Shown in pieces: positions 24,224 through 32,620 of a stretch of 33,259 nucleotides of DNA. The notes beneath the pieces are model-generated. The model ran no database searches, had not been told where the DNA came from, and saw nothing but the letters and a program-made list of their open reading frames with translations. The stretch is from Clostridia bacterium (lineage in GTDB: Bacteria > Bacillota > Clostridia > Oscillospirales > CAG-272). Numbering within the stretch: position 1 is the first letter of the stretch; every line of letters begins with the position of its first letter. The translations under genes were made by a program, and so were the position numbers. The stretch is taken from contig JAFQFS010000112.1 of assembly GCA_017398585.1 (NCBI GenBank), positions 1-33,259 of the forward strand, in the 5' to 3' direction.

Positions 24224-24487
24224 TTACTGCATGTTGTTCAGCTTGAGAGTGAACTGGCTCTTCTTGTGAGCAGCGTTGTTCTTGTGGAGAATACCACGAG
24301 CAGCTGCCTGGTCGATCTTCTTTACAGCATCCTTGTATGCAACTTCTGCTGCTGCCTTGTCACCGGATTCAACTGCTGCGTTGAACTTCTTAACGATGGT
24401 GCGGAGGCTGTTCTTGAACATCTTGTTCTGGAGGGTCTTAACGGAAATAACCTTTACGCGCTTCTTAGCGGACTTAATGTTAGGCAT
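24224..24487 (-). CDS. rpsT: 30S ribosomal protein S20
   Basis: An 87-residue basic, helical protein that binds 16S rRNA in the small subunit. MPNIKSAKKRVKV at the start and AARGILHKNNAAHKKSQFTL near the end are typical of S20, and the length is normal. GGGAGAAAA precedes the ATG. It is a single gene with its own promoter, a leader of about 100 bases and a strong terminator. Confidence 0.96.
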   Translation of the reverse strand: MPNIKSAKKRVKVISVKTLQNKMFKNSLRTIVKKFNAAVESGDKAAAEVAYKDAVKKIDQAAARGILHKNNAAHKKSQFTLKLNNMQ

Positions 24488-24540
24488 GGATTTTTTCTCC
24501 CTTTCAATTTTTTACGGTTTGATTACCGAAACAATCCGTC

Positions 24541-24562
24541 TTGCGCCTGAGAGGGTGCGCAA
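24541..24562 (-). promoter_or_regulatory. Short inverted repeat in the rpsT leader
   Basis: TTGCGC and GCGCAA at the two ends of this 22-base stretch can pair in the mRNA leader, 54 bases ahead of the rpsT start. It might be part of a leader structure; no known S20 leader family was recognised. Confidence 0.35.
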
Positions 24563-24587
24563 TTCGAATAATATCATACAGTATGTT

Positions 24588-24616
24588 ATTTTATCACACT
24601 CCGTGAAAAAAAGCAA
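24588..24616 (-). promoter_or_regulatory. Probable promoter of rpsT
   Basis: On the minus strand TTGCTT (24611-24616) and TAAAAT (24588-24593), 17 bases apart, with TG one base before the -10 box. Confidence 0.7.
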
Positions 24617-24714
24617 TAGTTTTCCGGAAAATTAAACCTTAAAATCAGCGAAAATTCGTCCCCTTGCTTTCCGATTTTTAGGTATATTTTCACATTCTAT
24701 TTTTGCTTTATACA

Positions 24715-24743
24715 TTGTATCCCGGCGCGGGTTGTGATATAAT
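24715..24743 (+). promoter_or_regulatory. Promoter of the apgM-to-phosphoesterase gene run
   Basis: TTGTAT (24715-24720) and TATAAT (24738-24743), 17 bases apart, with TG before the -10 box. It is the only good promoter seen ahead of the seven-gene run up to 31018. Confidence 0.78.
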
Positions 24744-24854
24744 AATACATTATCATGAAATTGGTGTTTCACGCGATATAACCTCCACCTATTACATGAT
24801 ATCATTTCAATCTATATCCATCTGCAGCAAATTCCACCGAAAGGTCGTGCATAT

Positions 24855-26075
24855 ATGAAATATTTCGTCCTCATTCCCGACGGCATGGCGGACACTCCCG
24901 TCCCCGCCCTCGATAACCGTACCCCCATGGAAGCGGCGCACAAGCCCACCATGGACAAACTCGCGGCAAAGTCCCTCTGCGGCACCGTTCTGAACGTGCC
25001 CTCCGGCATGGTTCCCGAAAGCGACACCGCGAACCTCGCGATCCTCTCCTACGACCCGCGCACTTACTCCAAGGGCCGTTCTCCGCTCGAAGCGATGAGC
25101 CAGGGACTCGAAATGTCCCCCGCCGACACCGCGCTCCGCTGCAATTTCGTGACCCTCTCCGGTGACGCCGACACCGACGTCTACGAAGAACGCGTGATCC
25201 TCGACCACAGCTCCGACGAAATCACCACCGCCGAAGCGGCTGAACTCGTCGCGGCGCTCAACGAAGCCCTTCCGATGCCCGGTCGTGTTCTTCACACCGG
25301 CGTCAGCTACCGTCACTGCCTCCTCTGGGAAAACGCCTGCGAGACCTACGATTTCATGCGTCCGCATGATATTCTCGGTAAAGTCATCGGCGATTATCTC
25401 CCGAAAGAAGACAACGGCGGCGCGGAATTCCTCGCATACATGAAGGAAGGTGCAAAAGTCCTCGAACATCATCCCGTCAACGAAGCGAGACGTGCACGCG
25501 GTCTGCGTCCGGCAAATTCTCCGTGGCTCTGGAGTCCCGGCAAGAAGCCCGCACTTCCCTCCTTCCCCGAAAAATGGGGCGTCCGTGCGGCAATCATCTC
25601 CGCCGTCGACCTCATCAAAGGCATCGGCATCTGCGCCAACTGCGATGTTATCGACGTGGAAGGCGCGACCGGCAACTTCGCAACCAACTACACCGGCAAG
25701 GCGAACGCCGCCATCGACGCGTTCGAAAACGGCTGTGACCTCGTTTACGTTCACGTGGAAGCGCCCGACGAATGCGGTCACCGCGGCGAAGTGGACGTGA
25801 AAGTGGCGGCAGTCGAAAAGATCGACGCGGAAATCCTCGCGCCCGTTCTCGCTTATCTCGAAAGCTGCGGCGACGACTTCCGCATCCTCGTCCTTCCCGA
25901 CCATCCGACCCCCATCGCGATCCGCACGCACTCCTCCGATCCGGTTCCGTTCTTCCTCTACGATCCCGCGAAGACAACGGAAGGAGTTTCTTCCTACAGC
26001 GAAGCGGAATGCGCGCAGAAAGACTTCTTCATTCCCGACGGAAGCACCCTGCTTTCGCACATGATCGACCGATAA
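24855..26075 (+). CDS. ApgM-family phosphotransferase: cofactor-independent phosphoglycerate mutase or alternative homoserine kinase
   Basis: A 406-residue protein of the alkaline-phosphatase superfamily, archaeal-type iPGM branch. The metal and nucleophile motifs are visible: LIPDGMAD (Asp9), PESDTANLA (Ser56, Asp57), EAPDECGHRG (about residues 303-312) and LPDHPTP near residue 350. One clostridial subgroup of this family (TIGR02535) has been proposed to be a homoserine kinase in organisms without ThrB. Threonine synthase lies in the same gene run at 28784, which supports that reading here; glycolytic mutase activity remains the alternative. AAAGG lies 10 bases ahead of the ATG. lepB starts 10 bases after its stop. 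Confidence 0.85.
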   Translation: MKYFVLIPDGMADTPVPALDNRTPMEAAHKPTMDKLAAKSLCGTVLNVPSGMVPESDTANLAILSYDPRTYSKGRSPLEAMSQGLEMSPADTALRCNFVTLSGDADTDVYEERVILDHSSDEITTAEAAELVAALNEALPMPGRVLHTGVSYRHCLLWENACETYDFMRPHDILGKVIGDYLPKEDNGGAEFLAYMKEGAKVLEHHPVNEARRARGLRPANSPWLWSPGKKPALPSFPEKWGVRAAIISAVDLIKGIGICANCDVIDVEGATGNFATNYTGKANAAIDAFENGCDLVYVHVEAPDECGHRGEVDVKVAAVEKIDAEILAPVLAYLESCGDDFRILVLPDHPTPIAIRTHSSDPVPFFLYDPAKTTEGVSSYSEAECAQKDFFIPDGSTLLSHMIDR

Positions 26076-26085
26076 GAGGTACGCG

Positions 26086-26697
26086 ATGGACAACGAAATC
26101 AAGGTTCCCTCTCCCGAAGAATCCCCGAAGGAAAAACGTACCCTCCGCGACTGGCTCGGTGACATCTACGAACTCGTCGAAATGCTCGGTATTGTATCGG
26201 TGACGATCATGCTCATGTTCGCGTTCGTCCTCCGTCTGAACATCGTGGACGGTCATTCCATGGACATGACCCTCGCGCACGGCGAATACCTCGCCGTCTC
26301 CGACCTGCTCTATGAACCGGAGGCGGGCGACATCGTCATCGTTCACAAGATCAACGCCGACCCGTACGATGCCCCGATCGTCAAGCGCGTCATCGCGACC
26401 GAAGGACAGACCGTCGACATCGACTTTGCCACCTGGACGCTGAAGGTCGACGGCGAAGTCATCGACGAACCGTATCGCTATCTCGACGACGGTCCGACGC
26501 TCACCTCCGACTGGACGTTCCCCGTCACGGTCGGCGAAAACGAAATTTTTGTCATGGGTGACAACCGCAACAATTCCGCCGACAGCCGTACCAGCGAGAT
26601 CGGCATGATCGACAAGCGCTGCGTCGTCGGCAAAGCGTATGTACGGATTTTTCCCATGCAGAACTTTGAAGTTTTTAAAAATCCGAGAAAAAACTGA
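26086..26697 (+). CDS. lepB: Signal peptidase I
   Basis: A 203-residue membrane protease that cuts signal peptides from exported proteins on the outer face of the membrane. A single N-terminal helix spans about residues 31-50. The catalytic Ser58 lies in DGHSMDMTL and the general base Lys100 in IVKRVIATEG; GDNRNNSADSR near the end is the conserved box E. The Pro residue usual after SM is Asp here (SMDMTL), a mild variation. AAGAGG precedes the ATG. It is followed by rbgA after 38 bases, an arrangement common in Firmicutes. Confidence 0.94.
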   Translation: MDNEIKVPSPEESPKEKRTLRDWLGDIYELVEMLGIVSVTIMLMFAFVLRLNIVDGHSMDMTLAHGEYLAVSDLLYEPEAGDIVIVHKINADPYDAPIVKRVIATEGQTVDIDFATWTLKVDGEVIDEPYRYLDDGPTLTSDWTFPVTVGENEIFVMGDNRNNSADSRTSEIGMIDKRCVVGKAYVRIFPMQNFEVFKNPRKN

Positions 26698-26735
26698 ACG
26701 ATTCAGATCAAATAACAGAATAGGATAACAACACC

Positions 26736-27701
26736 ATGCCTTCTCAGACCATCCAGTGGTTTCCTGGGCATATGGCGAAAACGCGCCGTCTCATCACCGA
26801 AAACCTGTCGCAGGTCGACATCGTGATCGAACTGCTCGACGCGCGCATTCCGAAAAGCTCTAAAAACCCGGAAATCGATAAGCTTCTCAACACCAAACCC
26901 CGCCTGATCCTGCTCACCAAGTCCTCCCTTGCCAACGCGGCTGCCACCAAGAAATGGGAGACCTACTACGCGGAACTCGCGGCGGAAAAGAAATACTCCT
27001 GCGCCGCCCTCGCCGTAGATACCGTCACCGGTGAAGGGGTGAAGGAAATTCAGCCGATGATCCGCAAAGTCCTCGCCGAAAAGCTCGAACGCTACGCGAA
27101 CAAGGGCATGGAAGGACGCAAGATCCGCGCGATGATGGTCGGCATCCCGAACGTCGGGAAGTCCTCCCTCATCAACCGCCTCAGCGGCGGCAAGCATACG
27201 AAGGTCGAAGACCGTCCCGGCGTCACCCGCACAAAGCAGTGGGTCAGCACAAACATCGGCATCGAACTGCTCGACATGCCCGGCGTTCTCTGGCCGAAGT
27301 TCGAAGACGACGTGATCGGTCAGAACCTCGCATTCACCGGCGCGATCAAGGATGACATTCTCGACATCGAAGAACTTGCATCCAATCTCTGCGCACGCCT
27401 GTACGGAACCGTTCCGGATCTGTTCTGCGCGCGCTACAAGCTCGATCGCGCCGTCCTCACCGACTGCACACCGTATGAACTGCTCTGCGCCGTCGCAAAG
27501 AAGCGCGGATTCCTCATCTCCGGCGGCGAACTCGACACCGAGCGCGCGGCGGACATCGTCCTCGACGAATTCCGCGAAGCGAAAATCGGACGCGTGACCC
27601 TCGAATTCCCCGAAAAGAAGCCGGCTCCCGCAAAAAAGCCCGAGCCGAAACCGGAAGAAACGCCGGACATCCCCGCGGAAAACGGTGACGGAAATGAATG
27701 A
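26736..27701 (+). CDS. rbgA: Ribosome biogenesis GTPase RbgA/YlqF, atypical G4 motif
   Basis: RbgA is a circularly permuted GTPase for late 50S assembly. The 321-residue protein opens with WFPGHMAKTRR, typical of the family. G-motifs come in permuted order: G4 at 61-64, G1 GIPNVGKSS (136-144), G2 Thr164 and G3 DMPG (180-183). The G4 motif, normally NKxD, reads TKSS: both Asn and the guanine-selecting Asp are replaced. After the usual domain (to about residue 290) there is a Lys/Pro/Glu-rich tail. AGGATA ahead of the ATG is a modest ribosome site. The end overlaps rnhB. Confidence 0.92.
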   Translation: MPSQTIQWFPGHMAKTRRLITENLSQVDIVIELLDARIPKSSKNPEIDKLLNTKPRLILLTKSSLANAAATKKWETYYAELAAEKKYSCAALAVDTVTGEGVKEIQPMIRKVLAEKLERYANKGMEGRKIRAMMVGIPNVGKSSLINRLSGGKHTKVEDRPGVTRTKQWVSTNIGIELLDMPGVLWPKFEDDVIGQNLAFTGAIKDDILDIEELASNLCARLYGTVPDLFCARYKLDRAVLTDCTPYELLCAVAKKRGFLISGGELDTERAADIVLDEFREAKIGRVTLEFPEKKPAPAKKPEPKPEETPDIPAENGDGNE

Positions 27702-28347
27702 CGCATCGTTTGATATGACCTATGCCGCGCAGTACGGCATCGTCTGCGGGACGGACGAAGCGGGACGCGGTCCTCTCGCGGGACCTGTCGTCGCCGCCGC
27801 CGTTGTTCTTCCGGAAGGGCTGATCATCGACGGACTTGACGACTCAAAAAAACTGACCGAAAAGAAACGCGAAAAACTCTACGACGAGATCATCGAAAAG
27901 GCGCTTGCGTTCGGCATCGCGCAGGCCACACAGCAGGAGATCGATGAGATCAACATTCTCGCCGCGTCCCTCACCGCCATGCGCCGCGCTGTGGACATCG
28001 TACGCGAGACTGTCATGCCGGGCGTGATCCTCGTCGACGGCAACCGGAACACCGATTTCGGCATCCCGAGCATTCCGGTCGTTCACGGGGACGCGCTGTC
28101 CCAATCGATCGCGGCAGCGTCCATCCTCGCGAAGGTGACGCGTGACCGGATGTGCGCGGATTACGAAACCGATTATCCCGGTTACGGCTTCGCGAAGCAC
28201 AAGGGATATCCCACACCGGAACACAAGCTGGCAGTCTACATGAACGGGCCGTGCGAGATCCACCGGAAGTCGTTCCTCGGCTTCCTGGAACGCGACCGCG
28301 CAAAGCTCGAAGCGGCAAAGCAGAAATTCCTCGAAAAACAGAACTGA
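27694..28347 (+). CDS. rnhB: Ribonuclease HII
   Basis: RNase HII cuts RNA in RNA-DNA hybrids and removes single misincorporated ribonucleotides. The 217-residue protein has GTDEAGRGPLAGPVV with Asp21 and Glu22, a VDGN motif carrying the third acidic residue, and a later YPGYGFAKHKGYPTPEH block typical of the family. The ATG at 27694 is chosen, overlapping rbgA by 8 bases; a GTG at 27685 is in frame and would add 3 residues. Both starts have only weak ribosome sites, so translation is probably coupled to rbgA. Its stop overlaps the yraN start (TGATG). Confidence 0.95.
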   Translation: MNDASFDMTYAAQYGIVCGTDEAGRGPLAGPVVAAAVVLPEGLIIDGLDDSKKLTEKKREKLYDEIIEKALAFGIAQATQQEIDEINILAASLTAMRRAVDIVRETVMPGVILVDGNRNTDFGIPSIPVVHGDALSQSIAAASILAKVTRDRMCADYETDYPGYGFAKHKGYPTPEHKLAVYMNGPCEIHRKSFLGFLERDRAKLEAAKQKFLEKQN

Positions 28348-28772
28348 TGGATACACAGACCCTCGGCAGACTCGGCGAAGACACCGCTGCCCGCCTGCTG
28401 ATCTCCCGCGGATTCCGGATTCTTCACCGGAACCTGAGGATCGGACATGCGGAGATCGACCTCGTCGCGGAAAACGACGCATTTCTCGTGTTCGCCGAAG
28501 TGAAAACGCGGCGTCAGATCCCCGGTTTCCCGTCCCCGTTCGGCATCCCCGCGGAAGCCGTGGACGCGAAAAAACAGGCAATGCTCATCCGTGCGGCGGA
28601 AGCGTACCTTGCGGAACACGCGCCGGACAAATTCTTCCGCATCGACGTGATCGAGGTCTACGCCGATCCGCACAGCGCGGACTACCGCGTTCTCGACGTA
28701 CGGCATTTCGAAAACGCCGTGCGGAAAAACGGAAAATTCTCAAGTAAACCACCGAAAAAATCCCACATATAA
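28347..28772 (+). CDS. yraN: YraN family protein (UPF0102), nuclease-like fold
   Basis: A 141-residue protein of the UPF0102 family. Near the N-terminus LGRLGEDTAARLL is conserved, followed by GHAEIDLVAEND and FAEVKTRR, the Asp and E-x-K pattern of the PD-(D/E)xK nuclease fold. The function is not established; a link to DNA processing has been suggested for relatives. The start overlaps the rnhB stop by one base, so translation is coupled. The last 15 residues are Lys/Ser/Pro-rich. A longer frame that opens at 28152 inside rnhB is a shadow extension. Confidence 0.93.
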   Translation: MDTQTLGRLGEDTAARLLISRGFRILHRNLRIGHAEIDLVAENDAFLVFAEVKTRRQIPGFPSPFGIPAEAVDAKKQAMLIRAAEAYLAEHAPDKFFRIDVIEVYADPHSADYRVLDVRHFENAVRKNGKFSSKPPKKSHI

Positions 28773-28783
28773 GGAACACCACC

Positions 28784-30292
28784 ATGAAATACAGAAGCAC
28801 AAGAGACTATAACAGTCTCCCCCATACCGTATCCGCCGCGCAGGCGATCAAGGAAGGTCTTGCACCGGACGGCGGTCTCTACATCCCCTGCGAAATCCCC
28901 GCACTGACGGCGGACGACATGACCGCCCTCGCGGCAATGTCCTACGAAGACCGCGCGGCGTACATTCTCGGAAAATTTCTCGACGATTACGACCGCGAAG
29001 CCCTCGTTTCCGACTGCCATGCGGCTTATTCGAAGGAAAAGTTCACCGAAGTCTCCGGGACAAACTACCTCTCCGGCGGCGCGGCACCTCTTTACAATCT
29101 CGATGACAGCACCTACGTCCTCGAACTCTGGCACGGTCCGACCTCCGCGTTCAAGGACATGGCTCTCCAGATCATGCCCCGTCTTCTCTCCCGCGCCCTC
29201 AAAATAACCGATGAAGTGCGTACCGCGCACATCCTCGTCGCGACCTCCGGTGACACCGGCAAGGCGGCACTCGAAGGCTACTCCGACGTGGACGGCGTGA
29301 AGATCACGGTCTTCTACCCCGTGGACGGCGTCAGCCGCATGCAGAAACTCCAGATGACCACCACCCTCGGCGGAAACGTCTACGTTGCGGCAGTTGACGG
29401 CAACTTTGACGACGCACAGAACGGCGTCAAAGCGATCTTCGGTGATGTGTCCCTCGCGGAAAAGGCGAACGAAAACGGCTTCTTCTTCTCGAGCGCGAAC
29501 TCCATCAACTGGGGGCGTCTCGCTCCGCAGATCGTGTACTACGTCTCCGCGTACCTCGATCTCGTGAACAGCGGAAAGATCGCGTCGGGTGATCCCGTGA
29601 ACGTCTGTGTTCCGACGGGCAACTTCGGCAACATCTTCGCGGCGTACATCGCGCGCGAAATGGGCATTCCGATCGCGAAGCTCATCTGCGCCTCCAACAG
29701 CAACAACGTCCTCACGGACTTCATTAACACCGGTGTATACGACCGCACCCGTGAATTCCACAAGACCATCTCCCCGTCGATGGACATCCTGATCTCGAGC
29801 AATCTCGAACGTCTCCTGTCCGTCTGCGGCGGTGCGGAACTGACCGGAGAACTGATGGCGGAACTCAAGTCCGCCGGAAAATACATTGCTCCGGATGCCC
29901 TCATGGCAAAAATCCGCGAACATTTTGCGGGCTACTGCATGAGCGAAGACGAGACCCGCGCGACCATCCGCGACATATTCGCGGCACATCACTACCTCAT
30001 CGACACGCACACCGCGGTCGGCATGGGCAGCGTGAAGAAGTACCGCGCGGAAACCGGCGACAACACTCCCGTGATCCTCGCCTCCACGGCAAGCCCGTAC
30101 AAGTTCGCAGCGGACGTCTGCGGCGCACTCGGTCTGGAAACCGGCGAGGACATCGAAGAAATTCTGAACACCCTGTCCGAAAACACGGATACGGACATTC
30201 CGAAACCGCTGATCGCTCCGCTGACCCTTCCCGTACGCTTCACGGAAACCATCGCACCGGCGGGCATGCCCGATCTGGTCTTCCGCGTCTGA
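28784..30292 (+). CDS. thrC: Threonine synthase
   Basis: ThrC converts O-phosphohomoserine to threonine with PLP in the cytoplasm. The 502-residue length is that of the longer class of the enzyme. MKYRSTRDYN with APDGGLYIP is the usual N-terminal domain; GPTSAFKDMALQ contains the PLP lysine, Lys124; ATSGDTGKAAL and the VPTGNFGN segment bind the cofactor phosphate and substrate. AAGGAAC lies ahead of the ATG, 11 bases after yraN. It shares the gene run with the ApgM-like gene, which may supply its substrate. A 762-codon frame on the opposite strand is a shadow. Confidence 0.96.
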   Translation: MKYRSTRDYNSLPHTVSAAQAIKEGLAPDGGLYIPCEIPALTADDMTALAAMSYEDRAAYILGKFLDDYDREALVSDCHAAYSKEKFTEVSGTNYLSGGAAPLYNLDDSTYVLELWHGPTSAFKDMALQIMPRLLSRALKITDEVRTAHILVATSGDTGKAALEGYSDVDGVKITVFYPVDGVSRMQKLQMTTTLGGNVYVAAVDGNFDDAQNGVKAIFGDVSLAEKANENGFFFSSANSINWGRLAPQIVYYVSAYLDLVNSGKIASGDPVNVCVPTGNFGNIFAAYIAREMGIPIAKLICASNSNNVLTDFINTGVYDRTREFHKTISPSMDILISSNLERLLSVCGGAELTGELMAELKSAGKYIAPDALMAKIREHFAGYCMSEDETRATIRDIFAAHHYLIDTHTAVGMGSVKKYRAETGDNTPVILASTASPYKFAADVCGALGLETGEDIEEILNTLSENTDTDIPKPLIAPLTLPVRFTETIAPAGMPDLVFRV

Positions 30293-30298
30293 TCCGGC

Positions 30299-31018
30299 AT
30301 GGCAGTCTGGACCATCGCCGACCTGCACCTCGCCCACGCGGTGAACAAACCGATGAACAAATTCGGTCACCGCTGGACGGGTCACACGGAAAAGATCGAA
30401 AAACGCTGGCGCACACTCGTGGACGACGGTGACACCGTCGTTATCCCGGGGGACATTTCGTGGGGCATGACACTGGATGAAGCGCGCGAAGACCTCCTCT
30501 TCCTCGACCGCCTGCCGGGGAAAAAGCTGCTCTCGCGCGGCAACCACGACTACTGGTGGGCGTCGCTCGCGAAAATGCGCGTACTTTTTGACGCCTGCGG
30601 CATCACGACCATTGATTTTGTGCAGAACAGCGCGTACCTCGCGGAGAACAAAATCATCGCTGGCTCCCGCGGCTGGTACATCGAACAGCGCCTGCAGAAC
30701 ACACCCATGCCGACGGACTATGAGAAAATCGTAAACCGAGAATGCCTGCGCATCGGTATGTCCCTTGACGAAGCGGATAGACTGAAAACAGAGAATCCGG
30801 ACGCGGAAACGATCGTTTTCCTGCATTTTCCGCCCGTTTTCGGTGATTTTATCTGCAATCCGATCGTTGAGGTTCTGACATCCCGCGGCATCCGCGACTG
30901 CTATTTCGGACACATCCACGGGGTATACGATATTCCCGGAAATTTTGAGCACGAAGGCATCCGTATGCACCTGATTTCCGCGGATTTCGTGGATTTTTAT
31001 CCGGTCAAAGTGGACTGA
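30299..31018 (+). CDS. Calcineurin-like metallophosphoesterase
   Basis: A 239-residue phosphoesterase with all metal motifs intact: IADLHLA (Asp8, His10), PGDISWG, SRGNHDYWW, FLHFPPV and YFGHIHG. The compact size and GNHDYWW are typical of a Firmicutes family of predicted phosphohydrolases of unknown substrate. It starts 6 bases after the thrC stop with no clear ribosome site of its own, so it is likely translated together with thrC. No signal peptide is seen. It closes the gene run; no strong terminator follows, only an AT-rich gap with the tig promoter. Confidence 0.88.
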   Translation: MAVWTIADLHLAHAVNKPMNKFGHRWTGHTEKIEKRWRTLVDDGDTVVIPGDISWGMTLDEAREDLLFLDRLPGKKLLSRGNHDYWWASLAKMRVLFDACGITTIDFVQNSAYLAENKIIAGSRGWYIEQRLQNTPMPTDYEKIVNRECLRIGMSLDEADRLKTENPDAETIVFLHFPPVFGDFICNPIVEVLTSRGIRDCYFGHIHGVYDIPGNFEHEGIRMHLISADFVDFYPVKVD

Positions 31019-31107
31019 ACACGCGGACGGATTCCCTCTGTTTTGTGCATTCTGTCATTGTGCAATAAGATTTCACAAAATATTCAAATTCTTTTCCGCA
31101 TTTGTCA

Positions 31108-31136
31108 TTGACAATACGGCAAAAAAATTGTAAAAT
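31108..31136 (+). promoter_or_regulatory. Sigma-A type promoter of tig
   Basis: TTGACA (31108-31113) and TAAAAT (31131-31136), 17 bases apart, about 55 bases ahead of the start codon. Confidence 0.85.
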
Positions 31137-31196
31137 ATAAAAAGCTATGTTAAACAACAATACTAATTGTAGATAAAATCAAGGAGAACATCAGAA

Positions 31197-32498
31197 ATGA
31201 GCCTCATTTCCAATGAAACCATCGCTGTTAACCAGAAGAAGGTTACCTTCAGCGTTGACAAAGCCACCTTCGAAACCGCTATCAACAAGGTTTACAAGAA
31301 GGCTGTAAAGAACATCACCATCCCCGGCTTCCGTAAGGGCAAGGCTCCCCGTGCGCTTGTTGAAAAGATGTACGGCAAAGAAGTATTCTACGAAGATGCA
31401 ATCAACGAAGTAATTCCCGCTTCATACACCGAAGCTATGGAAGGCAACGAAGACAAGGTTGTCAGCCGTCCCGAATTCGACGTTGAAACCATCGACGACA
31501 ACGGCGTAGTTCTCACCGCTACCTACTTCGTAAAGCCCGAAGTTGAAATCGCTGACTACATCGGCATCCCCGCTGAACGTCCGGTTGCAAAGGTTACCGA
31601 AGCAGAAGTTGCTGAAGAACTGGGGAAGGTTCAGATGCGCAACTCCCGTATGATCGAAGTTACCGACCGTGCAGCTCAGATGGACGACATCACCAACATC
31701 GACTTCGACGGTTACGTTGACGGCGTAGCATTCGACGGCGGCAAGGCAGAAGGCCACGAACTCAAGCTCGGTTCCGGCGCATTCATCCCCGGCTTCGAAG
31801 AACAGGTCGTCGGCAAGACCATCGGCGAAGAATTCGACGTTGTTGTAACCTTCCCGGCTGACTACCATGCAGAAAACCTCGCCGGCAAGGAAGCTACTTT
31901 CAAGTGCAAGCTCAACTCCATCAAGTTCAACGAACTCCCCGTTCTTGATGACGAATTCGCAAAGGACGTTTCCGAATTCGACACCCTTGATGAATACAAG
32001 GCTGACATCCAGGCAAAACTCGAAGAACAGCACACCAAGCAGGCAGACGCTCAGGTTGACGAAGCTCTCATAGGGGCTCTCATCGAAAAGCTGAACGCTG
32101 ACATTCCGGAATGCATGTTCGAAAACGAAGTTGAAAACTTCGTCCGCGACTACGACAACCGTCTCCGCATGAACGGTCTTGATCTCCAGACCTACTTCAA
32201 GTACACCGGTCTCGATCTCGACAAGCTCCGCGAACAGATGAGACCCGACGCAGAACGTCAGGTTAAGACCCGTCTCGCACTCGAAAAGATCGCTGCTCTC
32301 GAAAACATCGCTGTTTCCGAAGAAGAAACCGAAGCTGAATACGGCCGTCTCGCTGAAATGTACAACATGGAAGCGGACAAGGTTCGTGAAGTTGTTGCAG
32401 CAGACGCGATCGCTGAAGACCTCAAGGTCAAGAAGGCAATCGAACTCGTTCGCGAAAAGGCAGTTATCACCGAAGTTGAAAAGACGGACGCTGAATAA
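31197..32498 (+). CDS. tig: Trigger factor (ribosome-associated chaperone)
   Basis: Trigger factor binds at the ribosome exit tunnel and helps new chains fold. The 433-residue protein has the ribosome-docking signature GFRKGKAPRALVEKMYG (about residues 44-60), a FKBP-like prolyl isomerase domain (about 150-240, with GSGAFIPGFEEQVVGK) and a long helical C-terminal chaperone domain. AAGGAG lies 10 bases upstream of the ATG. Codon use leans more to GTT, GTA and GCT than in the neighbours, as expected for a highly expressed gene. clpP follows, the usual Firmicutes order. Confidence 0.96.
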   Translation: MSLISNETIAVNQKKVTFSVDKATFETAINKVYKKAVKNITIPGFRKGKAPRALVEKMYGKEVFYEDAINEVIPASYTEAMEGNEDKVVSRPEFDVETIDDNGVVLTATYFVKPEVEIADYIGIPAERPVAKVTEAEVAEELGKVQMRNSRMIEVTDRAAQMDDITNIDFDGYVDGVAFDGGKAEGHELKLGSGAFIPGFEEQVVGKTIGEEFDVVVTFPADYHAENLAGKEATFKCKLNSIKFNELPVLDDEFAKDVSEFDTLDEYKADIQAKLEEQHTKQADAQVDEALIGALIEKLNADIPECMFENEVENFVRDYDNRLRMNGLDLQTYFKYTGLDLDKLREQMRPDAERQVKTRLALEKIAALENIAVSEEETEAEYGRLAEMYNMEADKVREVVAADAIAEDLKVKKAIELVREKAVITEVEKTDAE

Positions 32499-32514
32499 TT
32501 AAAATCGCATACTC

Positions 32515-32550
32515 TCGGGGGTGACTTTCTGAAAAGGGAGTCATCCCCGA
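32515..32550 (+). repeat. 3' palindrome family copy F, behind tig
   Basis: TCGGGGGTGACT (32515-32526) pairs with AGTCATCCCCGA (32539-32550) with one G-T pair; three weaker pairs extend the stem inward. A CCACCTTTTAACC tail follows. It lies between tig and clpP, so it may reduce or end read-through. Confidence 0.6.
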
Positions 32551-32620
32551 ACCACCTTTTAACCTTTTTTGGACAAAGTAAGACAATTTATCCCATTTAT
32601 TATTAACGGAGGTACATTTT

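Larger units (their letters stand above)
24488..24854. other. Divergent intergenic region, rpsT / apgM operon
   Basis: This 367-base AT-rich gap holds the rpsT leader and promoter (to 24616) and the promoter of the plus-strand operon (24715-24743) with a leader of about 105 bases. No T-box or known riboswitch motif was seen in that leader. Nothing else was recognised. Confidence 0.6.

Noticed and set aside
24744-24854. Possible T-box or amino-acid riboswitch in the leader of the threonine-linked gene run
   Set aside because: No T-box core sequence and no terminator-antiterminator pair could be found in the 105-base leader.
28682-30970. Open frame of 762 codons opposite thrC and the phosphoesterase
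   Set aside because: It spans parts of three supported genes and shows no recognisable domain.
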